A stretch of DNA of 64,000 nt from Flavobacteriia bacterium 40-80 (GTDB lineage Bacteria > Bacteroidota > Bacteroidia > Flavobacteriales_D > Crocinitomicaceae). The position numbers and the translations under genes are program-made. Location: contig MKVF01000018.1 of assembly GCA_001899145.1 (NCBI GenBank), forward strand, positions 62,001 to 126,000, given 5' to 3'. Positions 25,856-34,659 of this stretch are shown in pieces (the first letter of the stretch is position 1; the number at the start of each line of letters is the position of its first letter). The notes beneath the pieces are model-generated. The model made no database searches and was not told the origin of the DNA. It saw nothing but the letters and a program-made list of their open reading frames with translations.

Positions 25856-28800
25856 ATGTACCTGAATTGTCATTCTTACCATAGTTTGCGCTATGGAACC
25901 ATTCCGATCAATATGTTGGTAGAGCAGGCAAGAGCCTGTAATGTTACCACACTGGCACTAACCGATATTAATACCGTTACGGGAATATACGATTTTACAA
26001 AAGCATGTCAACAGGCAGGCATTAAACCCATTGCAGGCATGGAAATCCGGAAGGACAACCGTTTACTGTATATCGCCTTGGCTAAGAAGCAGTCCGGTAT
26101 CGGGGAAATATGTCGTTTGCTTACCGAACACAACTGTGAGGGAACAGCATTGCCTGCCATTGCACCCGATTTCCGGAACGTTAACGTGATATATCCAATA
26201 TCCAATACACCTGAAACCCTAAAAGAAAATGAATTCATCGGTATTCGGCCGGAAGAATTGAGCATGCTTTTTCGTCCTGAATGGAAGAAGCGATTGAATA
26301 GCATGGTGATCCTGTCTCCTGTGACCATAACGAATAAAACAGAACATAACCTGCACCGCATTCTACGGGCAATTGACAGGAATGTAATCCTTTCTAAACT
26401 TGATGAGCAGGATTACTGCTGCCCGGAGGAGAAAATGAGAGGTATTGAAGATCTTCTTAATAGCTACAAAGATTATCCCCAGATCATCGCCAATACTGTA
26501 CGGGTAATGGAAAGTTGTCATTTTGAATTTGACTTCAGCACACCTAAAAACAAGAAGTTTTATACCGGCAGTAAGATAAGCGACGTCAAATTGCTTAGTA
26601 CGCTTGCTTATGCAGGATTGGAAAAGCGCTATGGAAAAAACAATGCTACTGCCCGGCAGAGGATAGAAAAGGAGCTGAAGGTAATTGACGAATTGGGTTT
26701 CAGTGGCTACTTTCTCATTACATGGGATATTATACGGTATAGCAACAGTATGGGCTTTATGCACATAGGACGAGGCAGCGGGGCAAATAGCATCATTGCC
26801 TATTGCCTTGGTATTACAGATATATGCCCATTAGAGCTTGACCTGTATTTTGAGCGCTTCCTCAACCTGAACCGCAAGACACCGCCCGATTTTGACATTG
26901 ATTGGAGCTGGCAGGAACGGGATGCAATCCTGCAATATATTTTTGATCGGTACGGAAAAGAGCATGTGGCTTTTTGTGGAACGAACGTGGAATTTAAGTA
27001 CCGCTCTATTTTTCGTGAAGTGGGTAAGGTTTTCGGTTTACCCAAAGAGGAACTTGATTCATTAACGACAACTCCTGCTGAAAAACACGATGATAATTCG
27101 GTTGTAAAATTGGTGCATAAATACGGTAAGATGCTTGAAAAATATCCCAACCAACGCAGTATGCACTCCTGTGGGATCATTATTTCCGAAGAACCTATTA
27201 CCAATTACACAGCCTTGGAAATGCCCCCTAAAGGCTTTCCGATAGTACAGTTTGACATGCACATTGCCGAGGATATTGGCTTTGAAAAATTCGATATTTT
27301 AAGCCAGAGAGGTATCGGACACATCAATGATGCTGTAAAGCTCATTAAAAAGAACAAAGGGATCAACGTCGATATCCGGGATACCTCCATTTCAAAGGAT
27401 GAAAAAGTCTGTAACCAATTTCTGAGCAGGGGAAATACAATCGGTTGTTTCTATATCGAATCCCCGGCTATGCGGGGATTGCTACGCAGGTTGAAGTGCG
27501 ATAATTACAAAACACTCGTTGCCGCATCATCCATAATCCGTCCGGGAGTTGCCCAGAGCGGGATGATGAAAGAATATGTGTTTCGGCATAATTATCCTGA
27601 TAAGTTCGACTATTTTCACGATGTTTTTAAGGAACACTTAGGCGACACTTATGGGATCATGGTCTATCAAGAGGATGTAATAAAGATTGCCATGCACTTT
27701 GGCGGGTTATCGGCTGCTGATGGTGATATCCTCCGTCGTGCCATGAGCGGTAAAGGCAGGTCATTAGCTGCATTACAGAAAGTAAAGGAAAACTTTTTTG
27801 CATCTTGCAAAGAGAAAGGACATCCCGAAGAATTAAGCCGGGAGGTCTATCGGCAGATCGAATCATTTGCCGGTTACTCGTTCTGTAAAGCGCATTCCGC
27901 ATCTTATGCTGTGGAAAGCTACCAAAGCTTATATCTGAAAGTTTACTACCCAATGGAATTTATGGTTGCCGTAATCAATAATATGGGCGGCTTTTACCGT
28001 ACCGAGGTGTATGTACACGAAGCAAGGATGTCCGGTGCAAATGTGCTGAACCCTTGCGTAAACAAAAGCGAATACGAAACTACCATTTACGGGAGAGATG
28101 TTTACCTCGGTTTCATGCACCTGCAAAGTCTGGAAATGAAGATCAGTCAACTTATTCCTGAAGAACGAAAAAGAAATGGAGATTATAAGTCTCTCGAAGA
28201 TTTTATCAGGCGTATCCCGATAGGCATTGAGGGTGTGCAAATACTGATCTATATTGGAGCGTTTCGTTTTACGGGTAAATCGAAAAATGAGCTTCTGATA
28301 CAAGCAAGGTTATTATTGATAAAATTTAAGCAGGAAGATCGTAATCTTACGATCCTGCAAGAACCCGTCAAAGAGTGGAAACTCCCTGTATTGGAACGGT
28401 CATCATTCGAGGATGCTTTTGATGAAATTGAATCGTTGGGCTTTCCAGTTTCGTGTTCGCCGTTCGACTTGCTCCAAACCAAATACAGGGGCGTGGTCAT
28501 GGCAAAGGATCTTACAAACTACCACAGACGCGAAGTAAAGATGCTGGCTTATCTTATTGCCCGGAAACACGTACCTACCAAACGGGGCGAAATGTATTTC
28601 GGGACGTGGATAGATGTTAATGGCGATTATTTCGATACGGCCCATTTTACAGATTGCCTGCAAAAATACCCTTTTCAGGGAGGAGGCTGTTACCTGCTAT
28701 TGGGAACAGTAGAGGTAGATTATCATTTTCCGACTATAACCATTAGCAAAATGGCAAAGATGCCATTTATACCTGATCCGAGATATTCACATTCCAACGA

Positions 28801-28909
28801 ACATAAATACCGTGCTCACGGTCAGATCAGGGAGGACGTGAGCATGACTGATCGAGCACCTTATCCCACAGAGGTAGGATTACCACGAAGAAAAATGTCC
28901 GGCTCCTGA
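25856..28909 (+). CDS. dnaE: DNA polymerase III alpha-like error-prone polymerase (DnaE2/ImuC-type)
   Basis: 1017 aa, shorter than a replicative DnaE and close to the size of DnaE2/ImuC. An N-terminal PHP domain (YLNCHSYHSLRYGTIP, TLALTDINTVTG) lacks part of the usual His pattern. Palm motifs are HIGRGSGANSIIAYCLGI (around 302) and PDFDIDWSWQERD (about 343-355), holding the catalytic Asp pair. A thumb/fingers block and a tail follow. As the second gene behind dinB and a self-cleaving repressor it probably extends lesion-bypass products, so SOS-induced mutagenesis is the likely role of the operon. Confidence 0.85.
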   Translation: MYLNCHSYHSLRYGTIPINMLVEQARACNVTTLALTDINTVTGIYDFTKACQQAGIKPIAGMEIRKDNRLLYIALAKKQSGIGEICRLLTEHNCEGTALPAIAPDFRNVNVIYPISNTPETLKENEFIGIRPEELSMLFRPEWKKRLNSMVILSPVTITNKTEHNLHRILRAIDRNVILSKLDEQDYCCPEEKMRGIEDLLNSYKDYPQIIANTVRVMESCHFEFDFSTPKNKKFYTGSKISDVKLLSTLAYAGLEKRYGKNNATARQRIEKELKVIDELGFSGYFLITWDIIRYSNSMGFMHIGRGSGANSIIAYCLGITDICPLELDLYFERFLNLNRKTPPDFDIDWSWQERDAILQYIFDRYGKEHVAFCGTNVEFKYRSIFREVGKVFGLPKEELDSLTTTPAEKHDDNSVVKLVHKYGKMLEKYPNQRSMHSCGIIISEEPITNYTALEMPPKGFPIVQFDMHIAEDIGFEKFDILSQRGIGHINDAVKLIKKNKGINVDIRDTSISKDEKVCNQFLSRGNTIGCFYIESPAMRGLLRRLKCDNYKTLVAASSIIRPGVAQSGMMKEYVFRHNYPDKFDYFHDVFKEHLGDTYGIMVYQEDVIKIAMHFGGLSAADGDILRRAMSGKGRSLAALQKVKENFFASCKEKGHPEELSREVYRQIESFAGYSFCKAHSASYAVESYQSLYLKVYYPMEFMVAVINNMGGFYRTEVYVHEARMSGANVLNPCVNKSEYETTIYGRDVYLGFMHLQSLEMKISQLIPEERKRNGDYKSLEDFIRRIPIGIEGVQILIYIGAFRFTGKSKNELLIQARLLLIKFKQEDRNLTILQEPVKEWKLPVLERSSFEDAFDEIESLGFPVSCSPFDLLQTKYRGVVMAKDLTNYHRREVKMLAYLIARKHVPTKRGEMYFGTWIDVNGDYFDTAHFTDCLQKYPFQGGGCYLLLGTVEVDYHFPTITISKMAKMPFIPDPRYSHSNEHKYRAHGQIREDVSMTDRAPYPTEVGLPRRKMSGS

Positions 28910-28997
28910 ATAGATTGCTTTCCCAACAGGGTAACAATATGCTCTATCTCTTGATATATCATAGACAAAAGCATGGTTGAACTAAAACTTATTAGCG

Positions 28998-29801
28998 ATG
29001 AAAAGATCATTTTTTAGCGCATTGACCTGTATTGTTGCAGTATCAATGCTTATTGCAAACGCAAATGCCCAGGAGAATTTTTTGCAGGCTGAAATTTTCA
29101 GCGGTCAGAGCAAGCCAATGAAAGATTATCAAAAAATTGGAGAAGCTCAGCCTGGCTGGCTAATTGGAGGTGCATTCAATTATTACTTTCTTGATGGTTT
29201 TGGCTTAGGTTTGGATTTACGCTCCGTAAAGCATTCAAGAAGTCAGCAGAGTAGTGACACGATATTTTATAATGATGGGTATATATCGAATGCTTATGAA
29301 AATGAGAACGAGTTCAGGCACTTCGGAATTTCTCTGGGGCCTGTTTATCAATTACAGGCCGGGAAAATAAGTCTGGAACTCTTTGCTAAAGGAGGAGTAC
29401 TGTTTCAAAAGATGCCCCAGTACACACGAAAGCTTCATGTAAAATATCATTCGCTTGACCCTGAAGCACCGATCGAAGCAAACTATAATGTCCTTAAAAC
29501 AACCCATGATGCTGAAACAAAAGCATGGGCAGTAGTGGCTGGGGCTAATTTGAGCTATAATGTCACCAAAAATTTTGGTCTGTTTTTTCAGACGGATTAC
29601 CACACAACTTTAGGTAAGGAATCTTTCGGAAAACCAACGAACTTTACATTTGAAGATCAACGTTTAGGACTTAACCGTCCGCTTGATGGAGTTGCCGATG
29701 GAACCGCTAAGGTACAGATGCTAAATTTCAACTTGGGGATAAAATTCTCATTTGGGAAGAGGAATTATAGAGATTACAGCGAGCTAAAGGAAGTCCAATA
29801 G
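28998..29801 (+). CDS. Secreted outer-membrane beta-barrel protein
   Basis: 267 aa with a clear signal peptide (MKRSFFSALTCIVAVSMLIANANA, cleavage near residue 24). Alternating aromatic/hydrophobic beta-strands follow (GGAFNYYFLDGFGLGLDLRSVK, FGISLGPVYQLQAGKISLELFAKGG), ending in FNLGIKFSFG near the C-terminus, as in PorT/OmpW-like eight-stranded barrels. It would sit in the outer membrane; ligand or role unknown. It stands alone 88 bp downstream of dnaE. Confidence 0.75.
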   Translation: MKRSFFSALTCIVAVSMLIANANAQENFLQAEIFSGQSKPMKDYQKIGEAQPGWLIGGAFNYYFLDGFGLGLDLRSVKHSRSQQSSDTIFYNDGYISNAYENENEFRHFGISLGPVYQLQAGKISLELFAKGGVLFQKMPQYTRKLHVKYHSLDPEAPIEANYNVLKTTHDAETKAWAVVAGANLSYNVTKNFGLFFQTDYHTTLGKESFGKPTNFTFEDQRLGLNRPLDGVADGTAKVQMLNFNLGIKFSFGKRNYRDYSELKEVQ

Positions 29802-29932
29802 TTAGTTGATATAATTGCGGCTAACAGGGCTAAATTCTTCTTATTTTTATAGATGCAAAAAGCTATGTACTTGATATTTATTCTTATCTTTGTATAGATA
29901 GTTCTTTAACACTATAAAACAATTCAGAAATC

Positions 29933-29963
29933 GGGACCTACTTTGGGACCTATTTCGGGACCT
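29933..29963 (+). repeat. Three GGGACCT repeats with exact 12-bp spacing
   Basis: GGGACCT begins at 29933, 29945 and 29957, the spacer being a T-rich 5 bp. Arrays like this are common beside Bacteroidota tyrosine-integrase genes and are likely recombinase arm-type binding sites. They differ from the set next to the integrase at 30302. Confidence 0.6.
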
Positions 29964-30018
29964 GTTTTTAAATAGTTTTGTAATTTACTGAAAGTAAGCG
30001 TTTTGTATTTTAAAATAT

Positions 30019-30036
30019 AATCCCAGCCGGATCACT
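30019..30036 (+). other. Candidate attachment site: tRNA 3'-end-like fragment
   Basis: AATCCCAGCCGGATCACT fits the end of a tRNA T-loop, the 3' strand of a T-stem and an acceptor 3' strand, and is followed four bases later by a strong terminator as in tRNA genes. The rest of a tRNA is absent. It is most simply the 3' remnant left at one end of an island integrated in a tRNA gene. The tRNA type cannot be determined. Confidence 0.4.
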
Positions 30037-30040
30037 AAAA

Positions 30041-30064
30041 AGCCACCTTCAGGGTGGCTTTTTT
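30041..30064 (+). terminator. Rho-independent terminator
   Basis: A 7-bp stem AGCCACC/GGTGGCT (30041-30047 with 30053-30059) followed by a run of T, directly behind the tRNA-3'-like fragment. Confidence 0.85.
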
Positions 30065-30158
30065 CGTTAAAAACTGCCAATTCCTATTAAAATCAATACG
30101 TTAGCGATTCTCTCAAAAAGCGGTAAAAACAAATAAAACTATCAGAATAGAAACTTTT

Positions 30159-30203
30159 TGTCACCTATTCTGTCACCAGTTTTTTTGCTTTATTTTGGTG
30201 ACA
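30159..30203. repeat. TGTCACC repeats upstream of the integrase
   Basis: TGTCACC at 30159-30165 and 30171-30177 (12-bp spacing) and an inverted copy GGTGACA at 30197-30203. Probable arm-type binding sites of the adjacent integrase. Similar TGTCAC elements occur at 42398 and 42653. Confidence 0.55.
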
Positions 30204-30301
30204 GAAACATCTGTACACATTGTACAGTAAGGCTTTCCGATTTCGTTCGTCCCATTTATCGAATGATTTTTTGATACAAAAAACATCAAAAATTCAACGC
30301 T

Positions 30302-31558
30302 ATGATTACAAAACAAAAAGTAAGAGTTGTGTATCGTCTGAACACACAGAAAGAAAAAGACGGAAAACATCCCATTTTCATGCGGATATTCGTCGACCAC
30401 AAAAAATCCGAAGTCTTTACAGACCAGTATGTTTCAGAAGCACATTGGGACAATAACGCCAAGAAAGTTCGTTCAGCCTGTAAAGAAGCCGATTACATAA
30501 ACAGCTATTTAGACAACCTGAAAGCCAAAGTTCAGAACCAGTTTTACGAACTGAGAAGCCAGGGAAAAGAAATTACTTCAGAACAGCTAAAGAATCAACT
30601 CTTAGGCATCGAAGAAAAGCTTAAACACAAAACCATCCTCGAAGCCTTCGACTACCACAATTTAAAACTATCCGAACAGGTCAAAATCGGAAAAGTAGTT
30701 GCTAAGACATACACCCGTTACAAAATCACAAAAAACAAAGTAGAAGCATTCATACAGTACCAGTACAAAAAAGACAACATACCCCTGCCCGAAATGCGGT
30801 TGCGGTTTGTAACAGAATTTGAACATTATCTGCTGACCATTGACAAACTCCAATCCAACACCGCACACAAATACATCAAGAACCTCAAAAAGATCATGAA
30901 CATGGCAGTAGGTTTGGACTGGATTCCCTCAAACCCTTTCAACCTATTCAAGTGTTCTTATGTCAGCACCGAGCGCGATATTTTGAACCAGGAAGAACTG
31001 GATGTAATCCGTCACAAGAAAATCAGCATAGAACGCCTGGCAGAAGTCCGCGATGTATTCATATTCTGCTGTTACACCGGGTTCGCCTACAGTGATGTTT
31101 ACCAGTTCGAACGCAACGCGGTTATCATTGGTTTGGATGGCGAATACTGGCTTTCAACCAACCGCCAGAAAACAGGCACAAAAGAAAGTGTGCCATTGTT
31201 ACCCATTCCTTTGGAAATTATTGAGAAATACAAAGACAATGAATATTGCATCAAGCACAACAAGTTGTTGCCCATCAACAGCAACCAGCGTTACAATGCC
31301 TACCTGAAAGAAATGGCAGACATCTGCGGGATCAAAAAACACCTCACAACCCACATTGCACGGCACACATTCGCCACAACCGTCACCCTGGCAAATGGCG
31401 TTCCGATAGAAACAGTCAGTGCCATGCTCGGACACAACAACATCCGCACCACACAGATTTATGCAAAAGTCGTAGAACAGAAAGTAAGCGATGATATGCA
31501 GCAACTAAGAGAAAAACTATTCGCACAATCCGGCCAACTGAAAACCAAAATAGGGTAA
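30302..31558 (+). CDS. int: Tyrosine recombinase/integrase of the genomic island
   Basis: 418 aa with an arm-binding N-terminus (MITKQKVRVVYRLNTQKEKDG), a SAM-like core-binding domain and a C-terminal catalytic domain. Catalytic residues visible are His-x-x-Arg in THIARHTFAT (about 349-354), the LGHNNIRTTQIYAKV block with Tyr at about 386, and the Lys of NRQKTGTKESVPL. The position of the first Arg reads CYTGFAYSD, with Ala in its place; loss of this Arg is known in IntDOT-like recombinases of Bacteroidota. It likely integrates and excises the island carrying the genes up to about 42.5 kb. Confidence 0.9.
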   Translation: MITKQKVRVVYRLNTQKEKDGKHPIFMRIFVDHKKSEVFTDQYVSEAHWDNNAKKVRSACKEADYINSYLDNLKAKVQNQFYELRSQGKEITSEQLKNQLLGIEEKLKHKTILEAFDYHNLKLSEQVKIGKVVAKTYTRYKITKNKVEAFIQYQYKKDNIPLPEMRLRFVTEFEHYLLTIDKLQSNTAHKYIKNLKKIMNMAVGLDWIPSNPFNLFKCSYVSTERDILNQEELDVIRHKKISIERLAEVRDVFIFCCYTGFAYSDVYQFERNAVIIGLDGEYWLSTNRQKTGTKESVPLLPIPLEIIEKYKDNEYCIKHNKLLPINSNQRYNAYLKEMADICGIKKHLTTHIARHTFATTVTLANGVPIETVSAMLGHNNIRTTQIYAKVVEQKVSDDMQQLREKLFAQSGQLKTKIG

Positions 31559-31576
31559 TAAGTTCGATACAAAATC

Positions 31577-31606
31577 AAGGAGGGAAAAACGACCCTCCTT
31601 TTTTAT
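31577..31606 (+). terminator. Rho-independent terminator of the integrase gene
   Basis: An 8-bp perfect stem AAGGAGGG/CCCTCCTT (31577-31584 with 31593-31600), followed by TTTTAT. Confidence 0.85.
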
Positions 31607-31800
31607 TTTCGGGACATTTCAGTACGATTTTCAAAGACATCAAAACATTCATTCAGAGGCAAAAAGAATGATTCAACAACATCCATTTAAACCAATTCGG
31701 CACAAAATCACACAAATAAATACCCAACTTGGGTACAACTTGTGAGAATATTTCGACCGAACCCTTGAGTTTTGTTCCAACAACACATAAAATCAACGAA

Positions 31801-32085
31801 ATGGCACTAGAAATCATCACATTGGAAGACTTGGAACGTTTTGGCGAAAAACTTACCGAAACCCTAAAAAACATTATCGAAGAAAACAAACAACCCGAAA
31901 AACAGGAAGACACCATCTGGCTAAAATCGCATCAGGTACAGCGAATGCTCGGAATTTCTCCCGGAACACTGCAAAATCTGAGAATAAACGGAACAATTCC
32001 CTACTCCAAAGTTGGCGGGGTCATTTTCTACGACAGAAGGGAAATCATCAAAGTGATGGAATCAAACAAGCGTAATTCCCTGTAA
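31801..32085 (+). CDS. HTH domain protein (excisionase/MerR-like)
   Basis: 94 aa from the ATG at 31801; the upstream extension to 31729 shows no conserved character. The N-terminal half is a coiled coil (TLEDLERFGEKLTETLKNIIEEN). The C-terminal half is a winged-helix HTH_17 domain (WLKSHQVQRMLGISPGTLQNLRINGTIPYSKVGG, cut here into the motif QVQRMLGIS and VIFYDRREI). Such proteins commonly follow Bacteroidota island integrases and act as excision or transcription regulators. One base separates it from the next gene. Confidence 0.8.
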   Translation: MALEIITLEDLERFGEKLTETLKNIIEENKQPEKQEDTIWLKSHQVQRMLGISPGTLQNLRINGTIPYSKVGGVIFYDRREIIKVMESNKRNSL

Positions 32086-32086
32086 G

Positions 32087-32848
32087 ATGAAAACCCCTGA
32101 AACTCCCGTCAACGGCAAAACCCTCAACGAAGTGAATTACATTCAGCACCTGACGGGCTTTTATGAGTTAATCGCCAAAGACAACCGGCTGACAACAGCA
32201 CACGTCAGTCTCTACATGGCATTGTTCCAGTTCTGGAACCTCAACCGTTTTCAAAACCCCATTTCAATCAGCAGAAACGAAATGATGGACATTTCAAAGA
32301 TTGGTTCAACCAACACCTACACCAGGTGCCTGAAAGAATTGGACACCTACGGTTACATCCAATATTTACCCTCATTCAATCCCTTGAAAGGAAGTACCGT
32401 CAACCTGTTCGATTTCAATAAGGGTACTGATAATAGTTGTGATAAAGGTAGTAGTAAAGCTACCGATAAAGCTTGTGAAAGGCTTGTGCGACCTTCTATA
32501 AACAAAAGAAAACATATAAACAATAAAACAAGAGAGAAGGAAAATTCGAAAAACGAATTTCCTCCCACCCAAAAAAATAAGAAAATGAAAAATCAACATT
32601 TTACCATTCCGGATTTACAAGAAGTACAATCCTACTTTCTCGAAAAGCAAAACAGCCAAACCGAAGCAGAACGCTTTTTTAACTACTTCGAATCAAATGG
32701 GTGGTTAGTCGGAGGAAAAACAAAAATGAAAGACTGGAAAGCAGCTGCACGAAACTGGATGATGCGGTCAAAAGAATTCCAAAAAGAAAAACAACCAACC
32801 AATCCACTCAGTACCAATCAAAACAAAGACTATTCCATCCCATTATAA
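32087..32848 (+). CDS. Replication-initiation-like protein (winged helix plus DnaD-type C-terminus)
   Basis: 253 aa. The N-terminal part (LTTAHVSLYMALFQFWNLN, then ISISRNEMMDISKIGS, TRCLKELDTYGYIQY) is a winged-helix domain as in phage replisome organisers. A charged linker follows (REKENSKNEFPPTQKNKK). The end has FFNYFESNGWLVGGKTKMKD, then WKAAARNWM, the motif found in DnaD-like and phage replication proteins. With the next gene, a DnaC-like ATPase, it forms a helicase-loading pair, suggesting the island replicates when excised. Confidence 0.7.
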   Translation: MKTPETPVNGKTLNEVNYIQHLTGFYELIAKDNRLTTAHVSLYMALFQFWNLNRFQNPISISRNEMMDISKIGSTNTYTRCLKELDTYGYIQYLPSFNPLKGSTVNLFDFNKGTDNSCDKGSSKATDKACERLVRPSINKRKHINNKTREKENSKNEFPPTQKNKKMKNQHFTIPDLQEVQSYFLEKQNSQTEAERFFNYFESNGWLVGGKTKMKDWKAAARNWMMRSKEFQKEKQPTNPLSTNQNKDYSIPL

Positions 32849-32889
32849 ATTCATCTAGTGTCTTTTGTCTAACCTCTTATGTCTCAACT

Positions 32890-33513
32890 ATGGAATTACC
32901 ATACAAAATAGAAAACAACACACGGATCTTTGACTGGAACCAAACCTGTCATTACCTTATCCACATCGGCAGACTTCGTTACGGTCAAAGCTTCACGCTC
33001 CACAAAGAAAACCTGAAAATAATTTATCGGTTGGTACTCTACATCATCCGGGACGAAGAAAACTGCAAACAGCGAAACATTGACCTCAACAAAGGAATCT
33101 TATTACTTGGCTCTGTTGGTTGTGGCAAAACCTCCTTAATGACCTTAGTCCAGGAACTCGCGTTTCCCGAATTTCGTTACCGTGTAAAACCAACCAGAGA
33201 CATCGCCTTTGAATTTCAAAAAGAAGGCTACGACATAATTCATCGTTACGGAAAATCCAAACACACCATCTGCTTAGACGATTTAGGAGTAGAACACAAT
33301 ATCAAATTCTATGGCAACGAATGCAACACCATTGGTGAAATACTCTTACATCGCTATGACCTCTTAATCCATTCCGGAACTATTACCCACGCCACCACCA
33401 ACCTCAATGCCGAAGAACTCGAACAAATGTATGGCAACCGTGTACGATCAAGGCTCCGTGAAATGTTCAATTTGATTTCATTCCCGGTATCGTCTCAGGA
33501 TAAGAGGAAGTGA
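32890..33513 (+). CDS. DnaC-like helicase-loader ATPase
   Basis: 207 aa from the ATG at 32890; the frame extends upstream to 32701 but overlaps the preceding gene for 148 bp and is not plausible there. Walker A reads GSVGCGKTS at about residues 74-82 and Walker B TICLDDLGVEH at about 134-144, with THATTNLNAEELEQMYGNRVRSRLREM as the sensor/arginine block typical of DnaC/IstB ATPases. It probably loads the replicative helicase for island replication. It converges on the CARF operon. Confidence 0.8.
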   Translation: MELPYKIENNTRIFDWNQTCHYLIHIGRLRYGQSFTLHKENLKIIYRLVLYIIRDEENCKQRNIDLNKGILLLGSVGCGKTSLMTLVQELAFPEFRYRVKPTRDIAFEFQKEGYDIIHRYGKSKHTICLDDLGVEHNIKFYGNECNTIGEILLHRYDLLIHSGTITHATTNLNAEELEQMYGNRVRSRLREMFNLISFPVSSQDKRK

Positions 33514-33537
33514 CTGAAATCATTCAATTATTGGTAA

Positions 33538-34659
33538 TTATATCGTAAGTTTCTTTTCAAGTTTGTTCAATGTGTCTATAAGTTTCGTGAGTGGATTAAT
33601 CTGATTTTTTCCAACAAAGCAAAAGAAAATTTCAATGTTCAGTTCCTTACATTTTTCAATAATTGTCGTTGAAGGCATAAACCTTGAAACTAAAAGAGAT
33701 TTAGAAATAACACCACCATAAGTGTCTTTTACTACTCGCATTTTATTTATGTCCTCTTGTTTTACAATTCCAGATTTACATTCAACAAAAATTAGTTTAC
33801 CTCCAATGTTTACAAGAATATCTATTTCATTTTTTGTCGTGTTTGTATCTGTTTTAAAAGGAAGTTCGCATTGAATTAGTAGTTCTTTTGCTTTTGTCCA
33901 TTTTGAAATTGCTTTAGCAACGGTCAACTCCCACCAACCCGCATTAAAAAATAGAGTTCTCGCATTGGGAGAATCAATTTTCAATACATCACGGCCTTGA
34001 AGCGTTATAGTAATTTTGTTAGCAGTCCAGTTCAATTTGCAGGTTTTATTTATTTCAAGCAGTCCTGATGTTGGAACCTTAATTTTATTGTATTTATCCT
34101 TGTAGGCATTTCTGATTTTAGAATTGATTTGCAAAAGCAATTTGTCGTAGGACAATGAAAAACTTTCTATGGCTGAAACACATTTAAAATCATCGTTAGA
34201 AAAATTAGAAAGAACATTTGAATGACTTATTTTATGTCCCGTCATTTCCAAAAATTCTTTTATCGTAATTTCTGATATGATTTTTTTGATTTCGTATGAA
34301 GGTAATTGTAGGAATGTATTGTCTAAGTTTATGTAAAATCCTTTTATATTTTTTTCTTGCATTATGGCTTGGGCAGCCAATACCATTACTTTAGTTCCTC
34401 CTGTCAAATTAAATTGAACTTCGTCAGAAGATTCAATCTTCTCAAGTATGTCAGTAAGTTTTTTTTTGATAGAAGTAAAATCAAACGGATTGCATTGTTT
34501 TTCAGAAAATATTTTGTCTGAAAAAAATGGTTTGAGTAAGCTAATTTTGTTTTTGGATTCTTCTGAAACAATAAAATGAATTTTATCGGGAGAAAATTCT
34601 TTTATCCCAACAAATACTGGCAAAAGTTGCCCGCCAATGAAAGTGATTTGGTGCTTCAT
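33538..34659 (-). CDS. CARF-domain PD-(D/E)XK nuclease (Card1/Can2, DUF1887-like)
   Basis: 373 aa. The N-terminal CARF-like domain starts MKHQITFIGGQLLPVFVGI and carries the nucleotide-binding loop FNLTGGTKVM (83-92). The C-terminal nuclease has Glu244 in GWWELTVAKA, Asp280 in NEIDILVNIGG and Glu293-Cys-Lys295 in FVECKSG, a complete PD-(D/E)XK set. This is the organisation of Card1/Can2, which cut DNA or RNA when the CARF binds cyclic oligoadenylate. It is the last gene of the operon and overlaps the stand-alone CARF gene by 4 nt. No CRISPR or Cas10 is nearby, so its activator is unknown. Confidence 0.82.
   Translation of the reverse strand: MKHQITFIGGQLLPVFVGIKEFSPDKIHFIVSEESKNKISLLKPFFSDKIFSEKQCNPFDFTSIKKKLTDILEKIESSDEVQFNLTGGTKVMVLAAQAIMQEKNIKGFYINLDNTFLQLPSYEIKKIISEITIKEFLEMTGHKISHSNVLSNFSNDDFKCVSAIESFSLSYDKLLLQINSKIRNAYKDKYNKIKVPTSGLLEINKTCKLNWTANKITITLQGRDVLKIDSPNARTLFFNAGWWELTVAKAISKWTKAKELLIQCELPFKTDTNTTKNEIDILVNIGGKLIFVECKSGIVKQEDINKMRVVKDTYGGVISKSLLVSRFMPSTTIIEKCKELNIEIFFCFVGKNQINPLTKLIDTLNKLEKKLTI

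Larger units (their letters stand above)
29802..30301. other. Island junction region upstream of the integrase
   Basis: A 500-bp non-coding stretch. In order it holds a TATCTTTG (29885-29892) matching the -7 promoter consensus, three GGGACCT repeats at 12-bp spacing (29933-29963), a tRNA-3'-end-like sequence (30019-30036), a strong terminator (30041-30064), and a second, different repeat set (TGTCACC, 30159-30203) before the integrase. Confidence 0.6.

Noticed and set aside
29885-30040. Complete tRNA gene upstream of the terminator at 30041
   Set aside because: A tRNA-like 3' end is visible, but no 5' acceptor strand, D-arm or anticodon arm can be matched before it; the preceding DNA holds the GGGACCT repeats instead.
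32701-32889. Extended N-terminus of the DnaC-like ATPase
   Set aside because: The longer frame overlaps the preceding gene by 148 bp and the ATPase homology starts only after the ATG at 32890.
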